A DNA stretch of 64,000 bases from Seohaeicola sp024304985 (GTDB lineage Bacteria > Pseudomonadota > Alphaproteobacteria > Rhodobacterales > Rhodobacteraceae). Both the position numbers and the translations under genes were made by a program. The stretch covers positions 1 through 64,000 of the forward strand of contig NZ_JARAMP010000022.1 of assembly GCF_028802875.1 (NCBI RefSeq). Reading direction: 5' to 3'. Position 1 is the stretch's first letter, and each line of letters starts with the position of its first letter. A model generated the notes under the pieces. The model searched no databases and was not told where the DNA came from. It saw nothing but the letters and a program-made list of their open reading frames with translations. This document shows, piece by piece, positions 52,171-60,936 of this stretch.

Positions 52171-53112
52171 TTGCAGAAAACTTCCAGAATTCTCTCGAAA
52201 CCGCCCGTCGTCGGATCTGCAAAGGTCCCGCCACCGGTGCCGTTTCATGCCGAACTCATCCAGTCCGGGCTGCAGGAGAAGGTTCTTGGCGGACTGGTCG
52301 ACCTGCATGCGCGCAGTTGGTGGGTCATTCTGCTGGAAAGCGGACAACTGACCACAGACCGCGACGGTGGAGCAACATCGGTCACGGGTCCGGCGCTGCT
52401 CTGGCTGCCATGGGATCGCAGACAAAGGATGCGCGCCAAGGCAGGGACGGTCGGCGGTCATCTGGTCATGGGAGAGACCTCGCTCGCCAACGCAATTGGC
52501 GTCAAACCCGAAGCGGCTGATCTGCGGGTGCTGTCGGAACGCGCTGTCCATCTGCCATTGGAAGGCCGTGAATCGCTGCATCGCGACATCGCCCGCTGCT
52601 TCGATCTGATCCTGCGGGAATCTGCCGGTCAGGCACCCGGCTCGGCTACCGTGATCGAGGCGCAGGTGCGCGTGATCCTTGTGATGCTTTGGCGGCACAC
52701 CGCACGGCCCGATGATCTGCGTCACACAGGAGCGAACACATCCCTGATCCTGCAGCAGTTTCGGCAGGCGCTCGAGACGCATTTCCGCGACCGCTGGACA
52801 GTGGCGCGCTATGCCGACGCCTTGCACATGTCCACGGATCGGCTGCACGACATCTGCCAGCGGAATCTTGGAAAGCCACCTTCGCGCCTGATCCATGAAA
52901 GGCTCGGCTATGAGGCTCAGGTCCTATTGGAGCGATCCTCCATGACGCTGGACCAGATCGCAGAGTTTCTCGGTTTCCGCTCGGCCGCGCAGTTCAGCAA
53001 TTTTTTCAAGACGCTACACGGTGTCAGACCGGGCGCCTGGCGACGCTCGATCCGCAGCATCGACAAACGCAATGACGTGGGTGCGGCGCAATCCTATGCC
53101 GATTGGCCCTAG
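52171..53112 (+). CDS. AraC-family transcriptional regulator
   Basis: A 313-residue regulator. The N-terminal part (about 20-200) is an AraC-type ligand-binding region; the C-terminal part (about 205-305) has two helix-turn-helix motifs, with WTVARYADALHMSTDRLHDIC and the family signature ending FLGFRSAAQFSNFFKTLHG. The start is TTG 52171, the only start-like codon after an in-frame stop at 52147-52149; GGGG lies close upstream. It is divergent from the aldehyde dehydrogenase-Liv operon and is probably its activator. Confidence 0.88.
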   Translation: MQKTSRILSKPPVVGSAKVPPPVPFHAELIQSGLQEKVLGGLVDLHARSWWVILLESGQLTTDRDGGATSVTGPALLWLPWDRRQRMRAKAGTVGGHLVMGETSLANAIGVKPEAADLRVLSERAVHLPLEGRESLHRDIARCFDLILRESAGQAPGSATVIEAQVRVILVMLWRHTARPDDLRHTGANTSLILQQFRQALETHFRDRWTVARYADALHMSTDRLHDICQRNLGKPPSRLIHERLGYEAQVLLERSSMTLDQIAEFLGFRSAAQFSNFFKTLHGVRPGAWRRSIRSIDKRNDVGAAQSYADWP

Positions 53113-53166
53113 AGAGACGCGGCTGCACCTTCACACCTGCAAAGGTTTTCCAAGAACAAGACAAAG

Positions 53167-54183
53167 TCAGGCCGTTCCGCCGGCGATCACGGTGAAGCCG
53201 ACATCCGTCAACCGGGCACTCTCTTGCCCGTTCAATCGCTGCAGGATGGCGTTCGCCGCTGTCTCGCCGATGCGGGCACGGTGAGAGGCCGTCGTCGTCA
53301 ACCGGACAGGGAGACTTTGGCCCAGATCGAGACCGTTGAACCCGGCAATCGCCAGTTCGCTCGGCACAGCGATGCCCTCGGCCATGCAATGGAAAACGCC
53401 TCCGACAGCCATGTCATCGTTCGAAAAATAGACAAGATCCGGTCTTGAAGGCCCGCTCTCCAGAAGTTTAGCCAAGCCGCGCCGCCCCAAGGCAACCGAT
53501 GAAGGTTCCGGCAGGGTCACACATCCCATCAATTCAAGACCGGCGGCACGCAGGCCGGTCTTGAAGCCATCAAGTCGGGCAGCAGCGCGCCTGTCGCTGC
53601 CTATGTCATGTCCGACATAGGCAAGACGGCGATAGCCGCGTTCTATCAGATGACGTGCCATCGCAAGACCAGCGCCGCGATGTGACATGCCCACAGCCAT
53701 GTCGACCGGATCGGTGTCGATATCCATGATCTCGACCACGGGCAGCCCTGCAGAGGCCAGCAGGTTCCGGCTTGTCTCAGTCATCCCGCTTGGCGCGATC
53801 ACCAGCCCGGCGGGGCGCCACGACAGTAGATTGCGGATCAGGTGCTCTTCCTTGAGAGGGTCATAGTTCGATATGCCCAGAACAGGGTGAAAACCGGCAT
53901 GCTCCAGCCTGTCCTCCAGACCCTTGAGCACGTCAGGGAACACGATGTTGGACAGCGAGGGCAAGATCACCCCGACCTGATTCGATGGCCCTCCGGCAAG
54001 CGCACCTGCCAGACGGTTCCTCAGATATCCCAGCGAATCCGCGGCGGCCTGCACTTTCTGGATCGTGTCGGGCGTGACCGCGGCACTTCCCCGCAAAGCG
54101 CGCGATGCCGTGATTTCGCTCACCCCAGCCAGGGCTGCCACCTCGGATAATGTTGGTTTTCTTGAGTGTTTCGGTGTCTGCAC
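53167..54183 (-). CDS. LacI-family transcriptional regulator
   Basis: A 338-residue repressor. The N-terminal helix-turn-helix is PTLSEVAALAGVSEITASRAL (about residues 10-30), with a hinge helix, followed by a sugar-binding periplasmic-protein-like domain (VGVILPSLSNIVFPDVL ...) and the C-terminal FSNDDMAVGG region. The start is probably GTG 54183; the ATG at 54273 would add 30 hydrophobic residues not found in LacI proteins and would run through the operator palindromes. It is divergent from the erythronate/threonate operon and likely represses it until a four-carbon acid binds. Confidence 0.88.
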   Translation of the reverse strand: MQTPKHSRKPTLSEVAALAGVSEITASRALRGSAAVTPDTIQKVQAAADSLGYLRNRLAGALAGGPSNQVGVILPSLSNIVFPDVLKGLEDRLEHAGFHPVLGISNYDPLKEEHLIRNLLSWRPAGLVIAPSGMTETSRNLLASAGLPVVEIMDIDTDPVDMAVGMSHRGAGLAMARHLIERGYRRLAYVGHDIGSDRRAAARLDGFKTGLRAAGLELMGCVTLPEPSSVALGRRGLAKLLESGPSRPDLVYFSNDDMAVGGVFHCMAEGIAVPSELAIAGFNGLDLGQSLPVRLTTTASHRARIGETAANAILQRLNGQESARLTDVGFTVIAGGTA

Positions 54184-54258
54184 AGAGATGACCAGACCTT
54201 GGATCAGAGAGATGAAAACGATGGGAAACGGCGATTCGATTCCGATGATGCCACCGAT

Positions 54259-54284
54259 TGACAGCGCTGTCATTCAATGACAGC
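54259..54284. promoter_or_regulatory. interleaved operator palindromes before denD
   Basis: TGACAGCGCTGTCA (54259-54272) is a perfect palindrome with a central CG, as in LacI-family operators. GCTGTCATT-C-AATGACAGC (54266-54284) is a second perfect palindrome sharing an arm with it. Three GACAGC half-sites thus stand in alternating orientation 25 bp before the denD start, and TTGACA (54258-54263) overlaps the left one as a possible -35. Confidence 0.65.
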
Positions 54285-54308
54285 CTTGCCACCGGAGGAG
54301 ATCTGACC

Positions 54309-55292
54309 TTGCGTATTCTAGTGACAGGAGCGGCCGGTTTCATCGGCCAGATGGTGGTGAACGCGCTGGCCGCGCGGGATAGCCTGTTTCTGAACGGCAG
54401 CGAACGGCGCATTTCGGCCATCCTCGCTACCGATATCGCTGAAGCTCCGCTGGCGCAGTTGGCAGCGCGGCATCATCGGGTTCATGCCCTACCTGGCATG
54501 CTGTCGACGCCCCAGATTCTGGAGCGTATCTCGGAAGACGCGCCCGATCTGGTGATCCATCTGGCAGCCGTCGTGTCAGGTCAGGCAGAAGCGGACTACG
54601 ATCTTGGGATGGCGGTCAACCTGCAGTCGACGATTGATCTGATCAATGCCTGCCGAAGGATGCCGAAACCGCCTGTGTTTCTGTTCTCGTCATCGGTCGC
54701 GGTATTTTCCTGCGCGGCGAATGACACGATTTCCGAGGATACGCTGCCTGCGCCGCGCTCGTCCTATGGCACGCAGAAACTGATGGGCGAATTGCTGGTA
54801 CGCGATGCCACGCGCAAGGGTTTCATCATTGGCCGCAGCCTGCGCTTTCCGACCATTTCCGTGCGCCCCGGCGCACCGAACAAGGCCGCCAGCAGCTTTG
54901 CCAGCGGGATCATCCGTGAACCGCTGGCCGGGCAAGAAGCAATCTTGCCGGTCGGGCGCGACCTGCGCCTGCATCTGGCATCACCCGACAAGGCATTGGC
55001 CTATACGCTGCATGCCGCAGGTCTGGCGCAACCGGACATCGGCCCCGACACTACGCTGACCCTGCCCGGCGTGACCGTCACCGTGGGCGCAATGATCGAC
55101 ACACTGACCAGCATCGCAGGCGAAGATGTGGCGGCCCGGATCAAACCCGCGCATGACCCGGCGATCGAGGCGATTGTCGCCAGTTGGCCCGGTCAGATCC
55201 TGACCCCCCGCACCAAGGCGCTGGGGTTTGTCCCCGATACAGATTTTGCCGACCTGATCACGTCCCACATGGGCCGGATCGCGGCGGAATAA
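54309..55292 (+). CDS. denD: D-erythronate dehydrogenase (NAD-dependent epimerase/dehydratase family)
   Basis: A 327-residue extended SDR. The cofactor motif GAAGFIG is at residues 7-13, and the catalytic Ser and YxxxK are in LFSSSVAVF and SSYGTQK. It matches DenD, which oxidises D-erythronate to the 2-oxo acid. The start is TTG 54309 with GGAGGAG eight bases upstream. It is the first gene of an operon with a TRAP transporter, ltnD, otnK, otnC and otnI, which together form the known acid-sugar pathway. Confidence 0.88.
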   Translation: MRILVTGAAGFIGQMVVNALAARDSLFLNGSERRISAILATDIAEAPLAQLAARHHRVHALPGMLSTPQILERISEDAPDLVIHLAAVVSGQAEADYDLGMAVNLQSTIDLINACRRMPKPPVFLFSSSVAVFSCAANDTISEDTLPAPRSSYGTQKLMGELLVRDATRKGFIIGRSLRFPTISVRPGAPNKAASSFASGIIREPLAGQEAILPVGRDLRLHLASPDKALAYTLHAAGLAQPDIGPDTTLTLPGVTVTVGAMIDTLTSIAGEDVAARIKPAHDPAIEAIVASWPGQILTPRTKALGFVPDTDFADLITSHMGRIAAE

Positions 55293-55329
55293 GACCAAGA
55301 CCTGAAACCAAGCTCATGGGAGGAGCACT

Positions 55330-56295
55330 ATGAAACATTTCATCACCGGCCTTATCGCGGCGGCCGTTCTGGCCACCGGCGCACAGGCGCAGCAGAAGAT
55401 CGTTGTCGGCCACGCGCTGTCGCCAACTTCGCATTACGGTGTGGGCGCGCAAGCCTTCATCGACACGCTGACCGAACTGTCCGGCGGCACTTTCACGGGC
55501 GAACAAGCCCCCGCCGGCCAGTTGGGCGGCGAGCGGGACATGATCGAAGGCCTGCAGATCGGCTCGCTGGATCTGGTCATCACCTCCACAGGGCCGCTTG
55601 GTAACTTCGTCCCCGAGATCTTTGCCCTCGACCTGCCGTTCCTGTTCCGTGACTACGACCACGCCCGCGCGGTGCTGGACGGCGAAATCGGGCAGGAGCT
55701 TCTGGCCAAGATCGGCGAGAACAATCTGGTCGGTCTGGCGTGGTCGGAGAACGGCTTCCGTCATATCACCAACTCGCAGCGCCCCGTCCGCACGCCCGCC
55801 GACCTTGAAGGTCTGAAGCTGCGCACGATGGAGAACAAGGTCCACATGACCGCCTTCAGCGGCATGGGCGCGGCGCCGACTCCGATGGCGTTCCCGGAAC
55901 TTTTCACCGCGCTCCAGCAGGGCGTTGTCGATGGTCAGGAGAACCCTGTCACCGTGATCACCGCGTCGAAATTCTGGGAAGTGCAAAAGCACGTCTCGCT
56001 GACCGGCCATGTCTATTCGCCCGCCGCCGTGCTGGCCTCGCCGATCCTGATCGACGGTCTGACCGACGAGCAGAAGGGCTGGTTCATGGAAGCCGCCAAG
56101 GCATCCGCCGCCGCCACCCGCGCCGAAGTGAACCGTCTGGAAGAAGCAGGCGTCGCCCTGCTGCGTGAGAACGGCATGGAAGTGATCACCGACATCGACA
56201 AGGCACCCTTCGCCGCTCTCGCCGAAGCCTCCTACTCGGTCTATACGGATCAGTATGGCACCGAGATGGTGGATCGCATCAAAGCGGTTCAGTAA
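55330..56295 (+). CDS. dctP: TRAP transporter substrate-binding protein (DctP)
   Basis: A 321-residue periplasmic receptor with a Sec signal peptide (residues 1-20, cleavage after AQA), then QKIVVGHALSPTSHYGVGAQ. The DctP motif KLRTMENKVHMTAFSGMGAAPTPMAFPEL is present, with the carboxylate-binding Arg in it. The operon context predicts D-erythronate and/or L-threonate as ligand. AGGAG precedes the ATG; a strong terminator-like hairpin follows. Confidence 0.93.
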   Translation: MKHFITGLIAAAVLATGAQAQQKIVVGHALSPTSHYGVGAQAFIDTLTELSGGTFTGEQAPAGQLGGERDMIEGLQIGSLDLVITSTGPLGNFVPEIFALDLPFLFRDYDHARAVLDGEIGQELLAKIGENNLVGLAWSENGFRHITNSQRPVRTPADLEGLKLRTMENKVHMTAFSGMGAAPTPMAFPELFTALQQGVVDGQENPVTVITASKFWEVQKHVSLTGHVYSPAAVLASPILIDGLTDEQKGWFMEAAKASAAATRAEVNRLEEAGVALLRENGMEVITDIDKAPFAALAEASYSVYTDQYGTEMVDRIKAVQ

Positions 56296-56312
56296 CCCTT
56301 TTTCATAGAGAC

Positions 56313-56343
56313 AAACCGGCGCGGGACCCTGCGCCGGTTTTTT
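56313..56343 (+). terminator. terminator-like hairpin after dctP
   Basis: AAACCGGCGC (56313-56322) and GCGCCGGTTT (56331-56340) form a perfect 10-bp stem, and six T residues cover 56338-56343. It is the strongest terminator in the window but lies inside the operon, between the receptor and permease genes. Confidence 0.85.
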
Positions 56344-56366
56344 CGTCAAGACGAACGGAGGCCCGG

Positions 56367-56876
56367 ATGCGCGCATTCCTGCGATTTGAAGATCTCACCA
56401 CCGGGCTTGCGCTGCGGCTGTCGATTGCCTTTCTGCTGATCGCCGCCTCTCTGGCGCTCTATCAGGTGACGACCCGCTTTGTCTTTGGCAGTCCCTCGAC
56501 ATGGTCCGAGGTCATCACACGCACAGCGATGGTCTGGTCGGTCTTTCTGGGTGTCGCCGTCGCCTTTCGTCATGGCGCCATGATCTCGGTCGAGATCATC
56601 CAGCAAGTCCTGCCTCCAAAACTGGGACTCGGCCTGTTCCTTCTGGCCAACGCCCTGTCTGTCCTCTTTTTCTGCATTCTGTTCTGGCAGGGCTGGGCCA
56701 TGGCTGAACGTGTGGCCAACCAGAAATTGGCCGCGCTGGATATCTCTATCGCATGGGCCTATGCGGCACTTCCCGTGGGATCGGTCTTTATCATCATTTC
56801 CGTTCTCGCCTGCATGATCCGCGGCGCGCAAGGGGACTGGACATCAAGCCACGGCAAGACGGAGGTCGCAGAATGA
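56367..56876 (+). CDS. dctQ: TRAP transporter small permease (DctQ)
   Basis: A 169-residue inner-membrane protein with four hydrophobic segments. The DctQ features VTTRFVFGSPSTWSEVITR and AVAFRHGAMISVEI are visible. It starts 24 bp after the attenuator hairpin and overlaps dctM by ATGA. Confidence 0.92.
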   Translation: MRAFLRFEDLTTGLALRLSIAFLLIAASLALYQVTTRFVFGSPSTWSEVITRTAMVWSVFLGVAVAFRHGAMISVEIIQQVLPPKLGLGLFLLANALSVLFFCILFWQGWAMAERVANQKLAALDISIAWAYAALPVGSVFIIISVLACMIRGAQGDWTSSHGKTEVAE

Positions 56877-58153
56877 ATACCGCACTGGGTCTTTCACTGG
56901 CGATCTTCTTTCTGCTGGGCGTGCCGATCGCTGTGGCCATCGGCCTCGCCTCGGTCATCGGGATCGAAGCGCAGGGCAGCCTGCCCTTGTTGCTTGTGGC
57001 ACAGCGCATGTTCACAGGTATCGACAGCTTTCCATTGATGGCGATCCCGCTTTTCATACTTGCGGGCAATCTGATGTCGGCAGGGGGCATCTCGTTCCGG
57101 CTGGTCGAATTGGCCAAATCGCTTGTGGGTGGCATTCAGGGGGGGCTTGCCTGTTCCTGCGTGCTGACCTGCATGATGTTCGCCTCTGTTTCCGGCTCCA
57201 GCGTGGCAACCACCTTCGCCATCGGCGCGATCCTTATTCCTGCCATGGTCAAACATGGCTACCCCAAACCGATGGCGGCCTCCATCCAGGCAAGCTCGGC
57301 AGAACTGGGTGTGCTGATCCCGCCATCAATCCCTTTGATCCTCTACGGTGTCTCGACTGATACGTCGATCGGGCGGCTTTTCGTGGCGGGACTTGGACCG
57401 GGTCTGCTGGTCGCCATCTCGCTGATGACCCTCGTTCTGGTGCTCTGCCGGGTTCGTGGCATCGGGATGCGCGATGGCGAGGACCGCTCCAGCGTAGGCC
57501 GCGCGGCCATCAACGCCTTGCCTGCGCTTCTGGTGCCATTCGTCATTCTGGGCGGTATCTATTCGGGCATCTTCACGCCAACCGAGGCCAGCGCCGCTGC
57601 CGTGGCTGCCGCATTGATCGTGGGTATGGGCATCTACCGCGAGCTGAAATTCAGCATGCTGCCGGATATTCTGAAACAGACGGTCATCGCGACCTCTGCG
57701 ATCATGATCATCATCGCCGCCGCTTCGCTGTTTTCGTTCCTGATCACCCGTTCGGGTCTGCCAAACGAGATTGCGGCCTGGTTCAAGGACATGTTCGACA
57801 GCCGCATCGCCTTTCTGCTGGCAGTGAACATTCTGCTGCTGGTCGTTGGCATGTTCATCGAAACATCAGCCGCGATCCTTGTGCTGGCGCCGATCCTGAC
57901 TCCGATCGCCATCGCCTATGGCGTTGATCCGGTCCATTTCGGCCTGATCATCGTCGTGAACCTGGCGCTTGGCATGATCACCCCACCGCTGGGTGTGAAC
58001 CTGTTCGCGGCCTGTGCCGTGGCCAAGCTTTCGGTTGATCAGATCATTCCGCAACTGCTCTGGTTCGTGCTGACGGTGTTCGGCGCACTGATGATCATCA
58101 CCTATGTGCCTGCCATCACGCTGTGGCCGGTGGAACTTGTATTCGGGAACTGA
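56873..58153 (+). CDS. dctM: TRAP transporter large permease (DctM)
   Basis: A 426-residue transport subunit with about 12 membrane segments, the usual length. The DctM stretches IDSFPLMAIPLFILAGNLMSAGGI, SAELGVLIPPSIPLILYG and ITPPLGVNLFAA are all present. ATG 56873 overlaps the dctQ stop. It imports the four-carbon sugar acids with sodium, as inferred from the operon. Confidence 0.94.
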   Translation: MNTALGLSLAIFFLLGVPIAVAIGLASVIGIEAQGSLPLLLVAQRMFTGIDSFPLMAIPLFILAGNLMSAGGISFRLVELAKSLVGGIQGGLACSCVLTCMMFASVSGSSVATTFAIGAILIPAMVKHGYPKPMAASIQASSAELGVLIPPSIPLILYGVSTDTSIGRLFVAGLGPGLLVAISLMTLVLVLCRVRGIGMRDGEDRSSVGRAAINALPALLVPFVILGGIYSGIFTPTEASAAAVAAALIVGMGIYRELKFSMLPDILKQTVIATSAIMIIIAAASLFSFLITRSGLPNEIAAWFKDMFDSRIAFLLAVNILLLVVGMFIETSAAILVLAPILTPIAIAYGVDPVHFGLIIVVNLALGMITPPLGVNLFAACAVAKLSVDQIIPQLLWFVLTVFGALMIITYVPAITLWPVELVFGN

Positions 58154-58154
58154 C

Positions 58155-59042
58155 ATGGCGATTTTTCATGTGATCGGATTGGGCTCGATGGGCCTTGGCA
58201 TGGCGCTGTCGCTACGGCGCGCGGGGCATGAGGTGCATGGGCTGGACCTGAACCCGGCCCAGATTGCCAAACTTGAAGAGGCCGGGGGGCATGCGCTGGC
58301 CAATACCTCACCGCTGGCCGATGCCCTGATCTGCGTGGTACTGAACGCGGCGCAGACCGAAGCCGCCCTTTTCGGCACCGAGGGGTGGGCCGGGCATCTG
58401 AAGCTGGGTGGCACCATCCTGTCCTGCGCCACGGTTGCACCGGAATTCGCAAAGCGTATGGAAGCCGAAGCGCAAGCGCGTGGATTGCATTATCTTGATG
58501 CCCCCATTTCGGGCGGGTCCGTACGCGCGGCCGAAGGGGCGTTGTCCGTAATGGCGTCAGGAACGGCTGCCGCCTTTGACGGCGCGGCCTTGGCGTTGGC
58601 CGCGATGGCGCAAACCGTTCACCGTCTGGGCGATCAGGCCGGTCCTGGCTCTGCCATGAAAGCGGTCAATCAGCTTCTGGCCGGCGTGCATATCGCCGCA
58701 ATGGGCGAGGCTTTGGGGTTCGCCACATCGCAAGGTCTGGATCTGGCCCGCGTGCTTGAGGTGATCCGTGTCTCGGCGGGCACGTCATGGATGTTCGAGA
58801 ACCGCGCCCCTCATGTGATCGACGCCGATTACACCCCGCGCTCGACCATCAACATCTGGCCAAAAGACCTTGGCATCGTAACTGATATCGCCGCTGGAGC
58901 GAAACTGCCCCTCCCCCTGACCGAAACCGCACTGGCGCAATATCGGGCTGCCGCCGAAGCCGGGCTTGGGCTGGAGGATGACGCGGCCATCACCAAACTG
59001 GTCGCCTCGCGTGCGGGGCTGAAACTGCCGGGGGATGCGTGA
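58155..59042 (+). CDS. ltnD: L-threonate dehydrogenase (3-hydroxyisobutyrate dehydrogenase family)
   Basis: A 295-residue NAD-dependent beta-hydroxyacid dehydrogenase. The cofactor motif VIGLGSMGLGMA is at residues 6-17, the substrate-binding DAPISGGSVRA near 116 and the catalytic lysine in SAMKAVNQLL near 173. Within the denD-otn operon it matches LtnD, which oxidises L-threonate to the 2-oxo acid. Paralogous tartronate-semialdehyde reductases look alike, so the name depends on the context. Its stop overlaps the next ATG (TGATG). Confidence 0.85.
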   Translation: MAIFHVIGLGSMGLGMALSLRRAGHEVHGLDLNPAQIAKLEEAGGHALANTSPLADALICVVLNAAQTEAALFGTEGWAGHLKLGGTILSCATVAPEFAKRMEAEAQARGLHYLDAPISGGSVRAAEGALSVMASGTAAAFDGAALALAAMAQTVHRLGDQAGPGSAMKAVNQLLAGVHIAAMGEALGFATSQGLDLARVLEVIRVSAGTSWMFENRAPHVIDADYTPRSTINIWPKDLGIVTDIAAGAKLPLPLTETALAQYRAAAEAGLGLEDDAAITKLVASRAGLKLPGDA

Positions 59043-60292
59043 TGCTGCTGGGCTGCATCGGGGACGACTTCACCGGATCGTCGGACCTGGGCAATACCCT
59101 GACCAAGGCGGGGATGCGCGTCACGCAATATGTCGGCGTTCCCGATGCAGCGGCCGCGCGGGATGTGGAAGCAGGGATTGTCGCGCTCAAGTCGCGTTCC
59201 ATCCCGGTGGCCGAAGCAGTGAAGCTCTCGCTCGAAGCACTGGATTGGCTGTGCGCACAAGGATGCACGCAGTTCATGTTCAAGTACTGCTCTACCTTTG
59301 ACTCGACGCCAGAGGGGAACATCGGCCCCGTGGCCGAAGCTTTGGCCGATGCGCTGGATGCGCGTCACGTTCTGGTCTGCCCCGCATTTCCAGCGGCCGG
59401 ACGGTCCATCTATCAGGGCCATCTTTTCGTGGCGGACAAACTGCTGAACGAAAGCGGCATGCAGAACCACCCGCTGACCCCGATGACTGACCCCGACATC
59501 CGCCGCTGGTTGGGACATCAGATCAAGGGCACCGTAGGACACATCCCGGCGCAGGTTGTGATGCAGGGGGCGGACCACATCCGCAAGCGTATGCAAAGCG
59601 AGGATCGGGCGGGCCATCGCCTGTTGGTCGCCGATGCGATCACAGACGCAGATCTGATTGCGCTGGGTCAGGCAGCGGCTGACCTGCCGTTGATCACCGG
59701 CGGGTCCGGCATCGCCATGGGTCTGCCGGGAAACTTCCGCAAGATGGGCGTTCTGTCCACGCATGAGACCAAATGGACGGGGCAGGGCGGTCGCGCTGCG
59801 ATCTTGTCGGGCTCCTGCTCCAACGCGACCCGTGGGCAGGTGGTCGAACATGCCAAGACGCATCCCACGCGCGAAGTTACCGCGGATCAGGTCATGTCAG
59901 GCAGCGTCACCGCGCAGATGCTGGCGGAATGGGCGCTGGGGCAGAATGGCTTGCCCTTGATCTATACCTCAGCCGACCCTGCTATTGTCGCCGAGGCACA
60001 GACACGTTTCGGCAAGGATATCATCGCGACCCGGATCGAAGGTTTGTTCGCTGATCTCGCCCGCGCTTTGGTCGCTGGAGGGGTGACACGCCTGATCAGC
60101 GCAGGAGGGGAAACATCGGGCGCGGTGGTCGAAGGCCTCGATCTGACCGCCCTCGACATCGGTCCCGAGATCGACCCTGGCGTGCCGATGATCCGCGCGG
60201 GGGACAAGCTTGTTCTTGCCCTCAAATCCGGAAATTTCGGGGGACCAGACTTCTTTGCGCGCGCCGCCGCCATGATGGAAGGCCGCGCATGA
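59042..60292 (+). CDS. otnK: 3-oxo-tetronate kinase (DUF1537 family)
   Basis: A 416-residue four-carbon acid sugar kinase. The N-terminal GCIGDDFTGSSDLGN is the DUF1537 hallmark, and the C-terminal nucleotide-binding part includes SGSCSNATRGQV and ISAGGETSGAVVEGL. It phosphorylates 3-oxo-tetronate at O4. ATG 59042 overlaps the ltnD stop; GTG 59039 is an alternative. It works between OtnI and OtnC. Confidence 0.92.
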   Translation: MLLGCIGDDFTGSSDLGNTLTKAGMRVTQYVGVPDAAAARDVEAGIVALKSRSIPVAEAVKLSLEALDWLCAQGCTQFMFKYCSTFDSTPEGNIGPVAEALADALDARHVLVCPAFPAAGRSIYQGHLFVADKLLNESGMQNHPLTPMTDPDIRRWLGHQIKGTVGHIPAQVVMQGADHIRKRMQSEDRAGHRLLVADAITDADLIALGQAAADLPLITGGSGIAMGLPGNFRKMGVLSTHETKWTGQGGRAAILSGSCSNATRGQVVEHAKTHPTREVTADQVMSGSVTAQMLAEWALGQNGLPLIYTSADPAIVAEAQTRFGKDIIATRIEGLFADLARALVAGGVTRLISAGGETSGAVVEGLDLTALDIGPEIDPGVPMIRAGDKLVLALKSGNFGGPDFFARAAAMMEGRA

Positions 60293-60936
60293 CGGACGAT
60301 TCGAAACTGCGCGAGGATATTTGCTTCTGGGCGGCCTCGATGTTCAATCGCGGGCTGACCGGGGGTGCATCCGGGAATATATCTGTCAGGACCGAGGACG
60401 GGGGGCTGCTCGTCACACCAACCGGGGCCAGTCTGGGTCGTCTCGACCCAGCGCGCCTGTGCCGTTTTGACTCTTCAGGCCGTCATGTCGGAGGCGATGC
60501 GCCGACCAAGGAAATGCCACTGCATTCCGCTTTCTACGAAACGCGCAAAAGCGCGGGCGCTGTCGTGCATCTTCATTCGACACATTCCGTCGCCCTGTCG
60601 ATGCTGCCAGACACAGACCCTGACAACGTCCTGCCTCCGCTGACACCTTACGCCGTGATGCGGGTGGGGAAGGTAGCGCTTCTGCCCTTCTTTCTACCGG
60701 GCGACGCTGCAATGGGGGATGCATTGCGCGGGCTTGGCGGCAAACGATCCGCTGTGCTTCTGGCCAATCACGGGCCAGTGGTCGCCTCCAAGGATCTGGA
60801 GGCCGCAGTCTTCGCCATGGAAGAGCTTGAGGAAACAGCAAAACTGGCGCTCCTGCTTCGCGGTCACGCGCCTCGCGCGCTGACCGAGGATCAGATCGGT
60901 GCCCTTGTGCGGAAGTTTGATCTGGAGTGGGATTGA
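60289..60936 (+). CDS. otnC: 3-oxo-tetronate 4-phosphate decarboxylase (class II aldolase family)
   Basis: A 215-residue zinc enzyme of the class II aldolase/adducin family. GGASGNISVR binds the phosphate end; Zn ligands are His in VVHLHSTHS and His in LANHGPV, with Glu in TKEMPLH as catalytic residue. In this pathway it decarboxylates 3-oxo-tetronate 4-phosphate to dihydroxyacetone phosphate. ATGA overlap with otnK and TGATG with otnI. Without the context it could be called L-fuculose-phosphate aldolase-like. Confidence 0.9.
   Translation: MTDDSKLREDICFWAASMFNRGLTGGASGNISVRTEDGGLLVTPTGASLGRLDPARLCRFDSSGRHVGGDAPTKEMPLHSAFYETRKSAGAVVHLHSTHSVALSMLPDTDPDNVLPPLTPYAVMRVGKVALLPFFLPGDAAMGDALRGLGGKRSAVLLANHGPVVASKDLEAAVFAMEELEETAKLALLLRGHAPRALTEDQIGALVRKFDLEWD

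Noticed and set aside
54184..54273. LacI gene starting at ATG 54273
   Set aside because: It would add about 30 hydrophobic residues before the helix-turn-helix and place the operator palindromes at the coding edge; GTG 54183 is more consistent with the family.
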